A program made the position numbers and the translations under genes. A DNA stretch of 64,000 nt from Hydrotalea sandarakina (GTDB lineage: Bacteria > Bacteroidota > Bacteroidia > Chitinophagales > Chitinophagaceae): contig NZ_QKZV01000003.1 of assembly GCF_003254115.1 (NCBI RefSeq), forward strand, positions 1 to 64,000, written 5' to 3'. Below, piece after piece: positions 15,965 to 24,881 of this stretch; the first letter of the stretch is position 1, and each line of letters begins with the position of its first letter. The notes beneath the pieces were generated by a model. The model made no database searches. It had not been told where the DNA came from and was given only the letters and a program-made list of their open reading frames with translations.

Positions 15965-17593
15965 ATAAATATTTATATAAACTAAAATAGAATTTAATTC
16001 ATAATACATATTAGTTTAATAATCTCAAATAAATCTATAAATAGCTGATGGCAATTTTTATTAAATCATTAAAGCTTTCTAATAAATTTATATAAATATG
16101 AATTCTGAAAATGAATCAACTATGAATTACTTCATTAATGTTCCAGAAGAATTTAATACACTGTTTAAATGCAAATAAATAATGTAGCCAATTCCCTTTA
16201 TTTGCAATGCAAAAAGCACTTTAATAATAAATGTATATTTAAATTACCATTACAGTAAACTATGATTCTGCCATTAAAAACAAAACAGTGAGCTACATTC
16301 TCCATGAAGAGAAATAAATTCCTGAAAAAAAGTTCAAAATCGAAAATTTTTTAACTATCAATAAAAATAAATCAAAACTTCATTTCTTAATCAAGTTAGT
16401 ATTATAATGTAAATATTTATTAACTTAATCGATAAGGAACAATTGCAAATCATTCAAATATTGAACTGATTCTAAATAAAATAATTTAAAGAAAAAAAAG
16501 TTATTGGATGCTATAGTTTTTTAATCGCGAACTTAAATTCATATAATAAATATTCGTTGTGGATTTCAAAGAAAGAATAAGAAAACTTGTGTTATTTCAC
16601 AATTCACAATCTTTATAATTTTATTGATTTTTTCAGAAATTCATATTCGTAATTTTTTATCAAAAAAAAAATCATCCATCATATTTATGTTGTTAGTTCG
16701 CGCAACATTTTATTATATCAATATGCGTATTTATTAAATGGAAATTAACTTTCTTTTTTTTGAAAATGTTAATAAAATGAAATTTTAAAAAATTAAGAAA
16801 CTAGCTTTTAATTCAACTCATTAATTTTTGTAGGAGATTTTATAAATTTTTTAAAGAAAAAAATTTTACTCACCACTATTCAAAAGCAAAATACGCTTAT
16901 TAAAATAATTGCTATTATTAGCCTTAATTTATCAATAAGCGAGATTTCATTTTTTGATTATGGGTTAAAGCTTAATAGAACATTATTTAAAAAATTCCGC
17001 TATTCAATTTTAACCATATAAAAAATGAAGTTGTTTTATATTTTAAAATTTTAATCTCACGACAATATAGGAGGCCTTTTTAAAAAGAAAAAAATCCGTA
17101 ATTATTAATTTAATTATAAGTGGAAACTTTATTAATAATTTCTTAAAAATTAAAAGATACCCTCATGAATTTTGTATACCACATTTTATGTATTTCTTTC
17201 TTTAATAAATTCAATGATATTTATAATCTAGCAAAATTCAATTAACTATTATGATATTCACTCATTATGAAAAATAAGTTGTACTTAAATATATAAAGAT
17301 TAATAAATAAATTTATAAATAGATAAATTCACAGATTGATAAATTGTTTGCTTTGGATTTTATCTGAATAAAATTCAAATAAAGCCTAAAATGATCTAGT
17401 TTAATTTTCTTCAAAATCCCCTCAAAAATTATTAAATAAAATAATTGATTGTTATTGTCAAAAAAGCACTAAATGATTCAAAGCATATAACATTCATTTT
17501 TATGGATACTGAACTCAAATAAATTAATAAGTATCTTGTTAAATATTTTGTACTTTTATTCAAATAAATTAATTTGCATTTTTAAATGCTAAA
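15965..17593. other. AT-rich gene desert
   Basis: Over 1.6 kb without a convincing gene on either strand. The longest plausible frame found is a 26-codon one at 16098. The sequence is dominated by A/T runs. No tRNA, terminator-like hairpin with GC stem or repeat array was seen. It could be decayed DNA of the integrated element or a long regulatory region. Confidence 0.6.
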
Positions 17594-18574
17594 ATGAAAA
17601 ATAATATTTTTGATAATTTAAGCCATCTGAGAACCGAAAATTGGTTATTGCATTTGATAGAAGATGCGCCCTTAAATTATTTTGAAGTGATTGAACAACT
17701 TTATGAAGAAAAGTTCTCTATTAGGCATGTAGGAATCAATAGACAAGAAATACAGTTTTGGAAAGCTAATCAACTAGTAAATATATCGGAAGCAACAACT
17801 GAAAAAAGGGAATGGTCTAAAATATCGTTTTTTAATCTTTGTTGGTTACGTACTATCAAGGAAATGCGGCGTTTAGGAATGGATATATCCACTATTCAAA
17901 AAGTGAAAGAATTTTTATTCAACGTTGATCAAAATGCCTTAGACATGATTCTTGAGGCAATCACTAATGCTCCTGAATTTGAAAAATTAAGGGCAGTTGC
18001 GGGAGAAAAAGCAATTAAAGAATTTTGCAGACAATTACCAGGAGTGAAAGATTGGGCGTTTGGCCAATTCAATTATTTTGTAATGCTCATTTTGGTATTG
18101 TTAGATAAGGATATCCCCATTTATTTAATTGTATTCCCTGAACCAAATCAATCTACTTTCATCTTACCGATTTCAAACGAAATGATTGAAACGAAAGATT
18201 TATTGAATCAATTTTTGCAAAACCGTTCATTTTATGCTATTTTTCTAAATACTGTTACTAGTGCTTTTTTTGATAATCCCAAAATTAAAGAAACTGAAAT
18301 TCAACAACTATTTAGATTATCCAAATCTGAAATAAAAATATTACAATTACTTCGTCAAGAAAACATTAAGGAGATCAAGATTAGGTATAGTATACAAGCT
18401 CAAAAAAGGTGTTTAATGGTTGAAGTAACGGAAAATAAGGATATCGGTAAAATGAGAAACAAATTATATGGTTTATTAGAAAAAGAAAAGTTTAAAAAAA
18501 TTGTTATTCAAACTGAAGGTAAAAATTTGGTATTTGTAGAGGAAACAACCAAGATAAAAATACCAATAGAATAA
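17594..18574 (+). CDS. MerR-like DNA-binding protein, probable element regulator
   Basis: 326 residues. Around 45-110 there is a MerR-type winged-helix pattern: INRQEIQFWKANQLV, a short wing with EWSKISFFNLCWLRTIKEMR, and RLGMDISTIQKVKEFL. The remaining 200 residues have no known domain but contain hydrophobic strands (YFVMLILVLLDKDIPIYLIV) like a ligand-binding part. It lies upstream of a small ORF and a serine recombinase on the same strand. Regulation of integration or excision is inferred from that context. The AT-rich codon use matches the neighbouring desert and differs from the core genes to the right. Confidence 0.55.
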   Translation: MKNNIFDNLSHLRTENWLLHLIEDAPLNYFEVIEQLYEEKFSIRHVGINRQEIQFWKANQLVNISEATTEKREWSKISFFNLCWLRTIKEMRRLGMDISTIQKVKEFLFNVDQNALDMILEAITNAPEFEKLRAVAGEKAIKEFCRQLPGVKDWAFGQFNYFVMLILVLLDKDIPIYLIVFPEPNQSTFILPISNEMIETKDLLNQFLQNRSFYAIFLNTVTSAFFDNPKIKETEIQQLFRLSKSEIKILQLLRQENIKEIKIRYSIQAQKRCLMVEVTENKDIGKMRNKLYGLLEKEKFKKIVIQTEGKNLVFVEETTKIKIPIE

Positions 18575-18585
18575 ACTTAGATGAA

Positions 18586-18596
18586 TGTACTGTACA
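18586..18596. promoter_or_regulatory. Short palindrome, possible operator
   Basis: TGTAC-T-GTACA is an 11-base perfect dyad between the MerR-like gene and the small ORF/recombinase pair. MerR proteins bind dyads, which fits, but the site is short and could be chance. Confidence 0.25.
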
Positions 18597-18663
18597 CAAC
18601 AGGCTTATTATATAAAAGAATGTAATATGGTAAACATCCAATTACTTCCCAAGCATTACAACA

Positions 18664-18828
18664 ATGAAGGGAAGAAAAAAGCAACATGGTGATAAAAAGA
18701 AAATATTATTTAATAATCAATCCATCACCAATGAAGAACAAAAAATTATTAACAATGAAATATTGCAGCAATTAGAAATTCTTGCTGATATAATTATTGC
18801 TGTTGTGTTAGAAAAATCCAAAAAGTAA
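18664..18828 (+). CDS. Small charged protein upstream of the recombinase
   Basis: The frame of 54 codons starts MKGRKKQHGDKKKILF and ends AVVLEKSKK. It has a basic N-terminus, an acidic middle (SITNEEQKIINNEI) and an amphipathic helix (LQQLEILADIIIAVV). The stop lies 3 bases before the recombinase ATG, so the two are probably co-translated. From memory, similar small ORFs precede serine recombinases in other Bacteroidota. Function unknown; a helper or directionality role is a guess. Confidence 0.5.
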   Translation: MKGRKKQHGDKKKILFNNQSITNEEQKIINNEILQQLEILADIIIAVVLEKSKK

Positions 18829-18831
18829 TTT

Positions 18832-20532
18832 ATGAAACATAATACCGTTACAACATCTGAACAATTACTTCAAAATAATTTTTGCAAAAAAGCCTCTACT
18901 AATGCTTTACGCAACGGTAATTTATGTTATAGTTATGAAAGAGTATCCAGTAAAAACCAAATGGTTAATGGAAACTCTTTGGTTTGGCAGTATGAACAGA
19001 TAGATGCATTTGCAGAAAAAAATGGTTATATCATTAAACGTAGATATGGCGGAACATATGAATCAGCCCAAAATGATGAACGAAAAGAGTTTAAACGAAT
19101 GCTGGAGGATATTAAAAAAGATCAATCAATTTCTGCTATCATCGTTTATTCTTATGATCGTTTTTCACGTTCCGGGGCTAATGGTATTTTTTTAATGGAA
19201 AACCTAAGAAAATTAGGGGTTCGGATTATAGCTATCACACAAAAAGTCGAATCTTTTACTCCAACCGGCACGTTTCAAGAAAATTTATACCTCCTAATTA
19301 GCAAACTCGATAATGATTTGAGAAAAGATAAGAGTATTGCTGGTACTAAATCTATGCTGCAAAAAGGATATTGGCCTTATTCATTACCAATTGGATATAC
19401 CAATTTAAACAAAAAGATGACAGCAGACAAGCATCATTATATTATCAATGAAAAAGGTGATTTTATTAAAAAAGCATTTTTGTGGAAAGCCTCAGGCCAA
19501 CTCACTAATCAACAAATAGTAGATAAATTAGGTACATATGGTTTTAAAATAGGATTAAGAAATTTAGCATGGGTTTTATCCAATCCCTTCTATTGTGGCT
19601 ATATTTCTTCCTCCATGCTCCCTGGAGAACTTATCAAAGGCAAACATCCTGCTTTAATTGATATCAATACTTTTTTAAAGGCAAATCAAATAAAACAACA
19701 AAATCCAAGAACAGGTGTTCCTAAAAACCTAAGGAATGAGGAACTCCCTTTGAAGGTATTCATCAAAGATGAAATAAGTGGTAGCCCTTTTACAGGTTAT
19801 TATAATAAACCAAAAAAAATTTATTACTATAAATCAAGAGCTAAAGGTACTAAAGTAAATGTTGCAGCTAAATCGTTGCATCAACTATTCATTCAAATTT
19901 TACAACAATTTGAGTTTAATGAAGCTTACCAAAGTGAACTTAAAAGCATATTAATTGAAAAATTTAAACAATATATAGAAAATACTCCTGATGAAATAAT
20001 CCAATTAAAAAAGAATGCTTCTATTTTAAAAAATCAATTAGAACTTTTAGAAGAACGTTTTGTGCTGAACGAAATCACAAGGGAACAATACCAAAAATAT
20101 TTTGAAAAATACAACGAATCCCTTTCAAAAACTACTGAAGAATTAGAACAAAGACAAGATTTGAGTTCGAACCTAGAAATGGCAGTAGAAAAAGGTTTAA
20201 AAATGGCTGCAAATCTTTGCTCTCTCTGGCTTTCATCAAAATTTGTGGAAAAACAAAAGTTACAATATCTCATTTTCCCAAGTGGCATAATGTATAACAA
20301 GAAAAATAACACAGTTCGAACCAACGAAGTAAATTCCATATTTGCAGCAATTGCAAGCCAGCAAAGCATATCATCACCCGATAAAAAAAGCAATCTTTGG
20401 CAAGATTGCTTTTTGAGTAATGATGTCGGGATGACTGGATTCGAACCAGCGGCCTCTTCGTCCCGAACGAAGCGCGCTACCGGGCTGCGCTACATCCCGC
20501 CTCGTTTTAAATCGGCGCAAAAATACAAATAA
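18832..20532 (+). CDS. Large serine recombinase (integrase) running into tRNA-Pro
   Basis: 566 residues. The resolvase catalytic domain has the nucleophile serine in YERVSSKNQ and arginines in [10 protein letters not shown]. It is followed by a recombinase domain ([22 protein letters not shown]) and a C-terminal coiled coil (about 380-460, [20 protein letters not shown]). The zinc-ribbon region reads [15 protein letters not shown] and [13 protein letters not shown], with the four usual cysteines missing. There is no stop at the natural end: the last 45 codons cover the tRNA-Pro terminator and the antisense of the tRNA itself ([20 protein letters not shown]). That tail is not a protein domain; it indicates that the gene end is the attachment site or has lost its stop. 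The ATG follows the small ORF by 3 bases. Confidence 0.85.
   Translation: MKHNTVTTSEQLLQNNFCKKASTNALRNGNLCYSYERVSSKNQMVNGNSLVWQYEQIDAFAEKNGYIIKRRYGGTYESAQNDERKEFKRMLEDIKKDQSISAIIVYSYDRFSRSGANGIFLMENLRKLGVRIIAITQKVESFTPTGTFQENLYLLISKLDNDLRKDKSIAGTKSMLQKGYWPYSLPIGYTNLNKKMTADKHHYIINEKGDFIKKAFLWKASGQLTNQQIVDKLGTYGFKIGLRNLAWVLSNPFYCGYISSSMLPGELIKGKHPALIDINTFLKANQIKQQNPRTGVPKNLRNEELPLKVFIKDEISGSPFTGYYNKPKKIYYYKSRAKGTKVNVAAKSLHQLFIQILQQFEFNEAYQSELKSILIEKFKQYIENTPDEIIQLKKNASILKNQLELLEERFVLNEITREQYQKYFEKYNESLSKTTEELEQRQDLSSNLEMAVEKGLKMAANLCSLWLSSKFVEKQKLQYLIFPSGIMYNKKNNTVRTNEVNSIFAAIASQQSISSPDKKSNLWQDCFLSNDVGMTGFEPAASSSRTKRATGLRYIPPRFKSAQKYK
20383..20410 (-). terminator. Terminator of tRNA-Pro
   Basis: AGCAATCTT and AAGATTGCT pair around a 4-base loop, with six or more T following on the minus strand. 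It sits directly downstream of the tRNA and lies inside the extended recombinase frame. Confidence 0.7.
20426..20499 (-). tRNA. tRNA-Pro (anticodon CGG)
   Basis: 74 bases fold as a cloverleaf. The acceptor CGGGATG pairs with CATCCCG, the D-arm contains AGCGCAGCCCGGTAGCGC, the anticodon stem CTTCG/CGAAG carries the loop TTCGGGA, and the T-arm has GGTTCGAATCC. Anticodon CGG reads CCG proline codons. CCA is not encoded. It is flanked by a terminator and is overlapped by the antisense 3' end of the recombinase frame, which marks it as the likely integration target. Confidence 0.95.
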
Positions 20533-20622
20533 ACCATTTTACAGTAAAACCTAAATCCAATGAATCATCATTTGGTTACATGAATTTCTAATTGAAATTT
20601 CTTATGCATCTTGCAACCTGCT

Positions 20623-20630
20623 TATCTTTA
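20623..20630 (+). promoter_or_regulatory. -7-like box before lpxB
   Basis: TATCTTTA fits the Bacteroidota -7 motif TAnnTTTG with one change and lies 7 bases before the ATG. That would leave almost no leader. No clear -33 box was seen. Confidence 0.35.
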
Positions 20631-20637
20631 CCCTACC

Positions 20638-21753
20638 ATGAAATACTATATTATAGCCGGTGAAGCCAGTGGCGATTTGCATGGCAGTAACTTAATAAAA
20701 GCCTTAAAACAAAAAGATGATGCTGCCCATATTCGATGTTGGGGTGGCCATTTAATGGAACAAGCAGGTACCCAACTGGTTAAACATTATCGTGATTTGG
20801 CTTTTATGGGTTTTGCTGAAGTAATTAAAAACTTACCAACCATTTTAAAAAACATTGCTTTTTGCAAACAAGATATTATTCAGTTTAATCCTGATGTTTT
20901 AGTGCTGATTGATTACCCGGGCTTTAATTTGCGCATTGCTAAATGGGCAAAAAAACAAAACATAAAAGTTGTTTATTACATTTCGCCGCAAGTATGGGCA
21001 TGGAAAGAAAACAGGGTTAAAGCTATGAAACAATGCATTGATAAAATGCTGGTAATACTACCTTTTGAAAAAGAATACTACCATGAAAAATGGAATTGGG
21101 AAGTAACCTATGTTGGGCATCCGTTGGTTGAAGTGGTTGAACAATTTCAATTTACACATTCCGAAAAAATTGCTGCTTCAAAACCTATTGTTGCCATACT
21201 GCCGGGTAGCCGTAAACAAGAAATTGAAAAAAAATTACCGGTTATGTTGCAGGTTGCACAACATTTTCCTGATTACAGCTTTGCAGTTGCACAGGCTCCC
21301 GGCCAAGAAGATGCATTTTATTCCGAATTTTTAGCTCCTTACAAAAATGTGTTATTGGTTAAAAACAATACATATGGGCTGTTAAACAGTAGTGTTGCCG
21401 CCTTGGTTACCAGTGGCACCGCTACACTTGAAACAGCTTTGTTTGGTGTTCCGGAAGTGGTTTGCTACAAAGGCAGTGCCGTTAGTTATGCCATTGCTAA
21501 AAGGCTGGTTAAAATTAAATACATATCATTGGTGAATTTAATTATGGATAAACCGGTTGTAAAAGAACTGATTCAACATGAAATGAATGTGGACAATATT
21601 GTGACTGAATTGAATGAATTACTAAACAACGCAGCTAAAATCAATGCAATGAAGCAGGATTTTTTGCAGTTGAAACTACTATTGAAAGCCGGTGGCAATG
21701 CATCGGAAAAAGCTGCTCAATGGGTGTACAGTATGGCTAACCATGCCGAATAA
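20638..21753 (+). CDS. lpxB: Lipid-A-disaccharide synthase
   Basis: 371 residues, family GT19. It joins UDP-2,3-diacylglucosamine and lipid X to make the lipid A disaccharide at the inner membrane. The N-terminus KYYIIAGEASGDLHG is the family hallmark. Further motifs are FNPDVLVLIDYPGFNLRIAK, YYISPQVWAWKENR, YVGHPLVE, ILPGSRKQEIEK and TSGTATLETALFGVPEVVCY. The start is set at the ATG giving MKYYIIAGEASG; a frame extension of nine codons upstream has no family similarity. It is the first core gene right of the tRNA-Pro. Confidence 0.95.
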   Translation: MKYYIIAGEASGDLHGSNLIKALKQKDDAAHIRCWGGHLMEQAGTQLVKHYRDLAFMGFAEVIKNLPTILKNIAFCKQDIIQFNPDVLVLIDYPGFNLRIAKWAKKQNIKVVYYISPQVWAWKENRVKAMKQCIDKMLVILPFEKEYYHEKWNWEVTYVGHPLVEVVEQFQFTHSEKIAASKPIVAILPGSRKQEIEKKLPVMLQVAQHFPDYSFAVAQAPGQEDAFYSEFLAPYKNVLLVKNNTYGLLNSSVAALVTSGTATLETALFGVPEVVCYKGSAVSYAIAKRLVKIKYISLVNLIMDKPVVKELIQHEMNVDNIVTELNELLNNAAKINAMKQDFLQLKLLLKAGGNASEKAAQWVYSMANHAE

Positions 21754-21826
21754 ACTTGTTGCCGTACAAGTGTGCGACGCAACGAAAGTTGAATAGTTGC
21801 ACAGCAGCCGGCTACATAATAACCCA

Positions 21827-22009
21827 CTACCCTTTGCGTAACAAAGGAAGAATGACCAGTTTAATGAGCATTATAATTACCGCTACAATAAACATGAGTA
21901 ATGAAATACGGTTCATGCCATGCATAAACTTTATATAGGTATTGCGAGGTTGGTTAGGATCGCGCTTTTTGATATACAGGTACTGTAATATTTGATTCCA
22001 AATGCCCAT
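21827..22009 (-). CDS. Small conserved membrane protein, DUF6728-like
   Basis: 60 residues from the ATG; a longer frame would need a TTG start. The sequence MGIWNQILQYLYIKKRDPNQ followed by YIKFMHGMNRISLLMF and one transmembrane helix (IVAVIIMLIKLVILPLL) matches my memory of the DUF6728 family, which is common in Chitinophagaceae. Function unknown. It lies just downstream of the phosphodiesterase gene on the same strand with a short gap. Confidence 0.6.
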   Translation of the reverse strand: MGIWNQILQYLYIKKRDPNQPRNTYIKFMHGMNRISLLMFIVAVIIMLIKLVILPLLRKG

Positions 22010-22053
22010 AATGCTGTTTTGTATTGAAACAACCAATGTTGTTTTTTGTTGAC

Positions 22054-23325
22054 TTATTGTTTTAAAATGGGTGCTAAAACTTTTAATTGCCCATCAATTG
22101 CATCGGCCTGATATTGTAAACCCAATATTTTAGCTATTAAAGGAAATACATGCACATTTTCAAACCCACGAATTTTGAATTGTTGCTTAAATGCGGGTCC
22201 CCAGGCATAAAAGGTAGCCCGCATTTCGGTCATGTTATTATCATATCCATGCTTGCCGGGTGTAATTTTACGGCTGCTTAAATTAAATACTTTAGGGTAT
22301 TGCGGCACTAGTAAAATATCGCCAACACGATTAAAATAATCGTTGGCGGCATTGTAATGCCAGTTTTCGGGAATTTCGTTGGCTAAATAAACATTATACC
22401 CTGTTGCACTATTTTTTAATGCCGTGTAAGTGGGCATAATAGCATTTTTGTTTTTGGCATATAAATGCAATAACATATCGCTACGGGGAACAATGAAGTT
22501 GGCAGTATCAACCTGAGCCGGCAAAGGAAGGGTATGGTTTACATCAACATCAACCATTCCATGGTCGGATAAAAATATGTAATTAATGGGCAGGTTTAAG
22601 GGGGCCAATGCCTCGTTTAATTTAGCAATGGCTTCATCTACAAACTGCACGGCATGGGCTGTTTCAGGACTAAATACTCCGTGCATATGCTCCTCATGAT
22701 CTACTTCGGGCAAATAAAAAGTAATGAAATGCGGTCTTTTTTCGGGTGGTAATTGCAACCATTTTTTTACGGCAGCAATGCGCTCATCAATGCCAATTTT
22801 TTCATTATAGATGTAATAATAAGTGGGTCTAACACCCTGAATGGCTGCCTCAGATGCTACCCAATAAAAACTGGCCGATAACATTTGCTGTTGTTCGGCT
22901 AATACCCACAAAGGTGTGCCACCATACCATGAGCTATCGGCCACCTCGGTTTTATTACCCATTGTATATATTTTGTTTTTATTGGCATCGTAAAACGAAT
23001 TATCCACCAAACCATTGTGGGCAGGATACATGCCGGTAATGATGGCATAGTGATTGGGAAATGTTAGCGATGGATAACTAGGTTTCATGTACTCGGCTTG
23101 AACGCCTTGCGAACGAAAACGAATTAAATTTTTTGCATGAAAACTATCGGCCAAATCGTAACGAAATCCATCGGCTGAAATTAATATTACGTAAGGTTTT
23201 TGTTGTTGCGCTTTACTGTTTTGGCGGCCGGGAACAATGTGTTGGGTAGTATCTTGTGCAAACGCCCACAAGCCTAACACTTGGGCAAATAACAATAGTA
23301 CAAACGCTTTAGCACTTAATTTCAT
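22054..23325 (-). CDS. Exported nucleotide pyrophosphatase/phosphodiesterase (alkaline phosphatase superfamily)
   Basis: 423 residues from the ATG that begins a signal peptide (MKLSAKAFVLLLFAQVLGLW). The two-metal active site of the ENPP family is visible: SADGFRYD, the nucleophile threonine in YPSLTFPNHY, EVDHEEHMHG, LSDHGMVDV and GKHGYDN. It is expected to hydrolyse phosphodiester or pyrophosphate bonds of nucleotides or similar esters in the periplasm; the exact substrate is not predictable. It lies between the small membrane protein and metX, all on the minus strand. Confidence 0.9.
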   Translation of the reverse strand: MKLSAKAFVLLLFAQVLGLWAFAQDTTQHIVPGRQNSKAQQQKPYVILISADGFRYDLADSFHAKNLIRFRSQGVQAEYMKPSYPSLTFPNHYAIITGMYPAHNGLVDNSFYDANKNKIYTMGNKTEVADSSWYGGTPLWVLAEQQQMLSASFYWVASEAAIQGVRPTYYYIYNEKIGIDERIAAVKKWLQLPPEKRPHFITFYLPEVDHEEHMHGVFSPETAHAVQFVDEAIAKLNEALAPLNLPINYIFLSDHGMVDVDVNHTLPLPAQVDTANFIVPRSDMLLHLYAKNKNAIMPTYTALKNSATGYNVYLANEIPENWHYNAANDYFNRVGDILLVPQYPKVFNLSSRKITPGKHGYDNNMTEMRATFYAWGPAFKQQFKIRGFENVHVFPLIAKILGLQYQADAIDGQLKVLAPILKQ

Positions 23326-23357
23326 AGTATATAATTTATCTGAATGGTTGGCAAATA

Positions 23358-24371
23358 TTAAGGTAACCAATGCTGCAAAGAACGGGTAATTTGTTCAGTT
23401 TCTATAATAAACCCGTCGTGTCCATAGGTTGAATCAATTTGAATTAATGTGGCATTGGGCATGTGTTGTACCATAAATTGTTGTTCGGCTATAGGGCATA
23501 AAATATCGCTGGTAATACCAATAATTAAAGTAGGTGTTTGTATTTGGTGCAACACCTGTATTAAATCGCCGCCACGCCCACGGGCTAAATGGTGACTATC
23601 CATTGCTTTGGTTAATAACCAATAACTATAGGCATTAAACCGATTTACTAATTTATCGCCTTGATAGTTGATGTATGAAGATGCCTTGAAGCCATCAATT
23701 TTTTCCGGATCGGGGTCGGTTTGTTTTTGTTGAAAAGTTTCATAATTCCGATAGGTAAGCATTCCAATTGCCCTTGCTGCTTTAAGCCCTTTTGCGCCGG
23801 CTTTTGCATTGGGTTGTTGCCAGGTGCAATCGGCTTCAATAGCTAAGCGTTGTGCAGTATGTACGGCCACTCCCCAAGCACTTTCAGAAGGGGAAGTGGC
23901 AATTAAAAACAATTGTTGCACCACTTGCGGTTCCATTACGGCCCACTCTAGTGCTTGATAACCGCCCATACTACCGCCCATTAGTAAGTGAATACTTTCA
24001 ATGCCTAAATGTTTCCGCAATAGTATATGCGCCTGCACCATGTCGCGAATGGTTACAGAAGGAAAAGAAGCATAGTAGGGTTGTTGTGTTTGCGGATTGA
24101 TGCTTAAAGGACCGGTTGTGCCATAACAGGAACCCAAAATATTGGCCCCTACAATAAAATGTTCATTGGGATTAATATAACACCCCTCGCCTACCAAGCC
24201 TTTCCACCATTCTGCTGCATCGGCATTAGCAGTAAGCGCATGGCATACCCAAACTACATTGTTTTTTTGTGCATTCAAAGTTCCGTAAGTGGTGTAAGCA
24301 ATGCTAATTCCGGGCAATATTGCTCCATTTTCTAAAACAAAATTGTGTGGATACTCAAAAACATGCGTCAT
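23358..24371 (-). CDS. metX: Homoserine O-acetyltransferase
   Basis: 337 residues with an alpha/beta-hydrolase fold. It acetylates homoserine from acetyl-CoA, the first committed step of methionine synthesis. Catalytic serine 134 lies in MGGSMGGYQALEWA, with the aspartate in ITSDILCPIAEQQ and the histidine in YGHDGFIIE. The motifs CHALTANADAAEWW and NILGSCYGTTGP are typical. The start at MTHVFEYPHNF is preferred over a site eight codons upstream. It is divergent from the osmC-like/metZ-like pair, which completes a small methionine cluster. Confidence 0.93.
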   Translation of the reverse strand: MTHVFEYPHNFVLENGAILPGISIAYTTYGTLNAQKNNVVWVCHALTANADAAEWWKGLVGEGCYINPNEHFIVGANILGSCYGTTGPLSINPQTQQPYYASFPSVTIRDMVQAHILLRKHLGIESIHLLMGGSMGGYQALEWAVMEPQVVQQLFLIATSPSESAWGVAVHTAQRLAIEADCTWQQPNAKAGAKGLKAARAIGMLTYRNYETFQQKQTDPDPEKIDGFKASSYINYQGDKLVNRFNAYSYWLLTKAMDSHHLARGRGGDLIQVLHQIQTPTLIIGITSDILCPIAEQQFMVQHMPNATLIQIDSTYGHDGFIIETEQITRSLQHWLP

Positions 24372-24414
24372 ATTAATTCCGTATTTAAACAGCAAAATAA
24401 GTACATGATTAAAT

Positions 24415-24422
24415 TACATTTG
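24415..24422 (+). promoter_or_regulatory. -7 box before the osmC-like gene
   Basis: TACATTTG is an exact TAnnTTTG match 16 bases before the ATG, in the divergent gap with metX. Confidence 0.4.
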
Positions 24423-24438
24423 CATAAATCTTTTGAAG

Positions 24439-24858
24439 ATGACAACAATTGCAATAAAAAGAGTGGATGATGCCTATGCATTTGAAGGAACGGATGCCAA
24501 CGGACACACCATTAGAACTGATGGTGCCGTTGAAATTGGCGGACACAATAGTGGATTTAGACCTATGCAAACTTTATTAATGGGTTTGGGTGGTTGCAGT
24601 GGTGTAGATATTGTTTCTATTTTAAAAAAACAGCGCCAGGAAATTGAAGATTTTTCCATGAAAATTGATGCTGAACGTGAACATGGTAAAGAACCTGCTT
24701 TGTGGAAACACATACATATTCAATTTATTTTCAAAGGGAATATTGAGGTTGAAAAAGCTAGAAAAGCCTGCGCCTTATCGATTGATAAATATTGTTCGGT
24801 AGCAGCTACCTTAAGAGCTGCGGGTTGCACCATTGAATGGGATGTAACAGTACAATAA
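24439..24858 (+). CDS. OsmC/Ohr-family protein
   Basis: 139 residues, with the ATG chosen over a TTG two codons upstream. The two family cysteines are present: C53 in LGGCSGVD and C119 in DKYCSVAATL. It therefore may reduce organic hydroperoxides, although many OsmC-like proteins of this YhfA type have no proven substrate. It lies 23 bases before the metZ-like gene on the same strand and is probably co-transcribed with it, which suggests a link to sulfur metabolism. Confidence 0.88.
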   Translation: MTTIAIKRVDDAYAFEGTDANGHTIRTDGAVEIGGHNSGFRPMQTLLMGLGGCSGVDIVSILKKQRQEIEDFSMKIDAEREHGKEPALWKHIHIQFIFKGNIEVEKARKACALSIDKYCSVAATLRAAGCTIEWDVTVQ

Positions 24859-24881
24859 TTATAAACCATAACAAAAGCGGT

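Larger units (their letters stand above)
17594..20410 (+). mobile_element. Integration module of a genomic element at tRNA-Pro
   Basis: MerR-like regulator, 54-codon ORF and large serine recombinase, ending in the 3' flank of tRNA-Pro. The recombinase frame continues through the tRNA, as expected when the crossover site lies at the gene's end. The left border of the element is not established. Confidence 0.45.

Noticed and set aside
16098-16178. 26-codon ORF in the gene desert (MNSENESTMNYFINV...)
   Set aside because: Too short, no start context, no partner; such frames are expected in AT-rich DNA.
20416-20532. C-terminal extension of the recombinase as a real domain
   Set aside because: It is the translation of the tRNA-Pro antisense strand and its flank, a known artefact pattern. 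It is useful only as a marker of the integration site.
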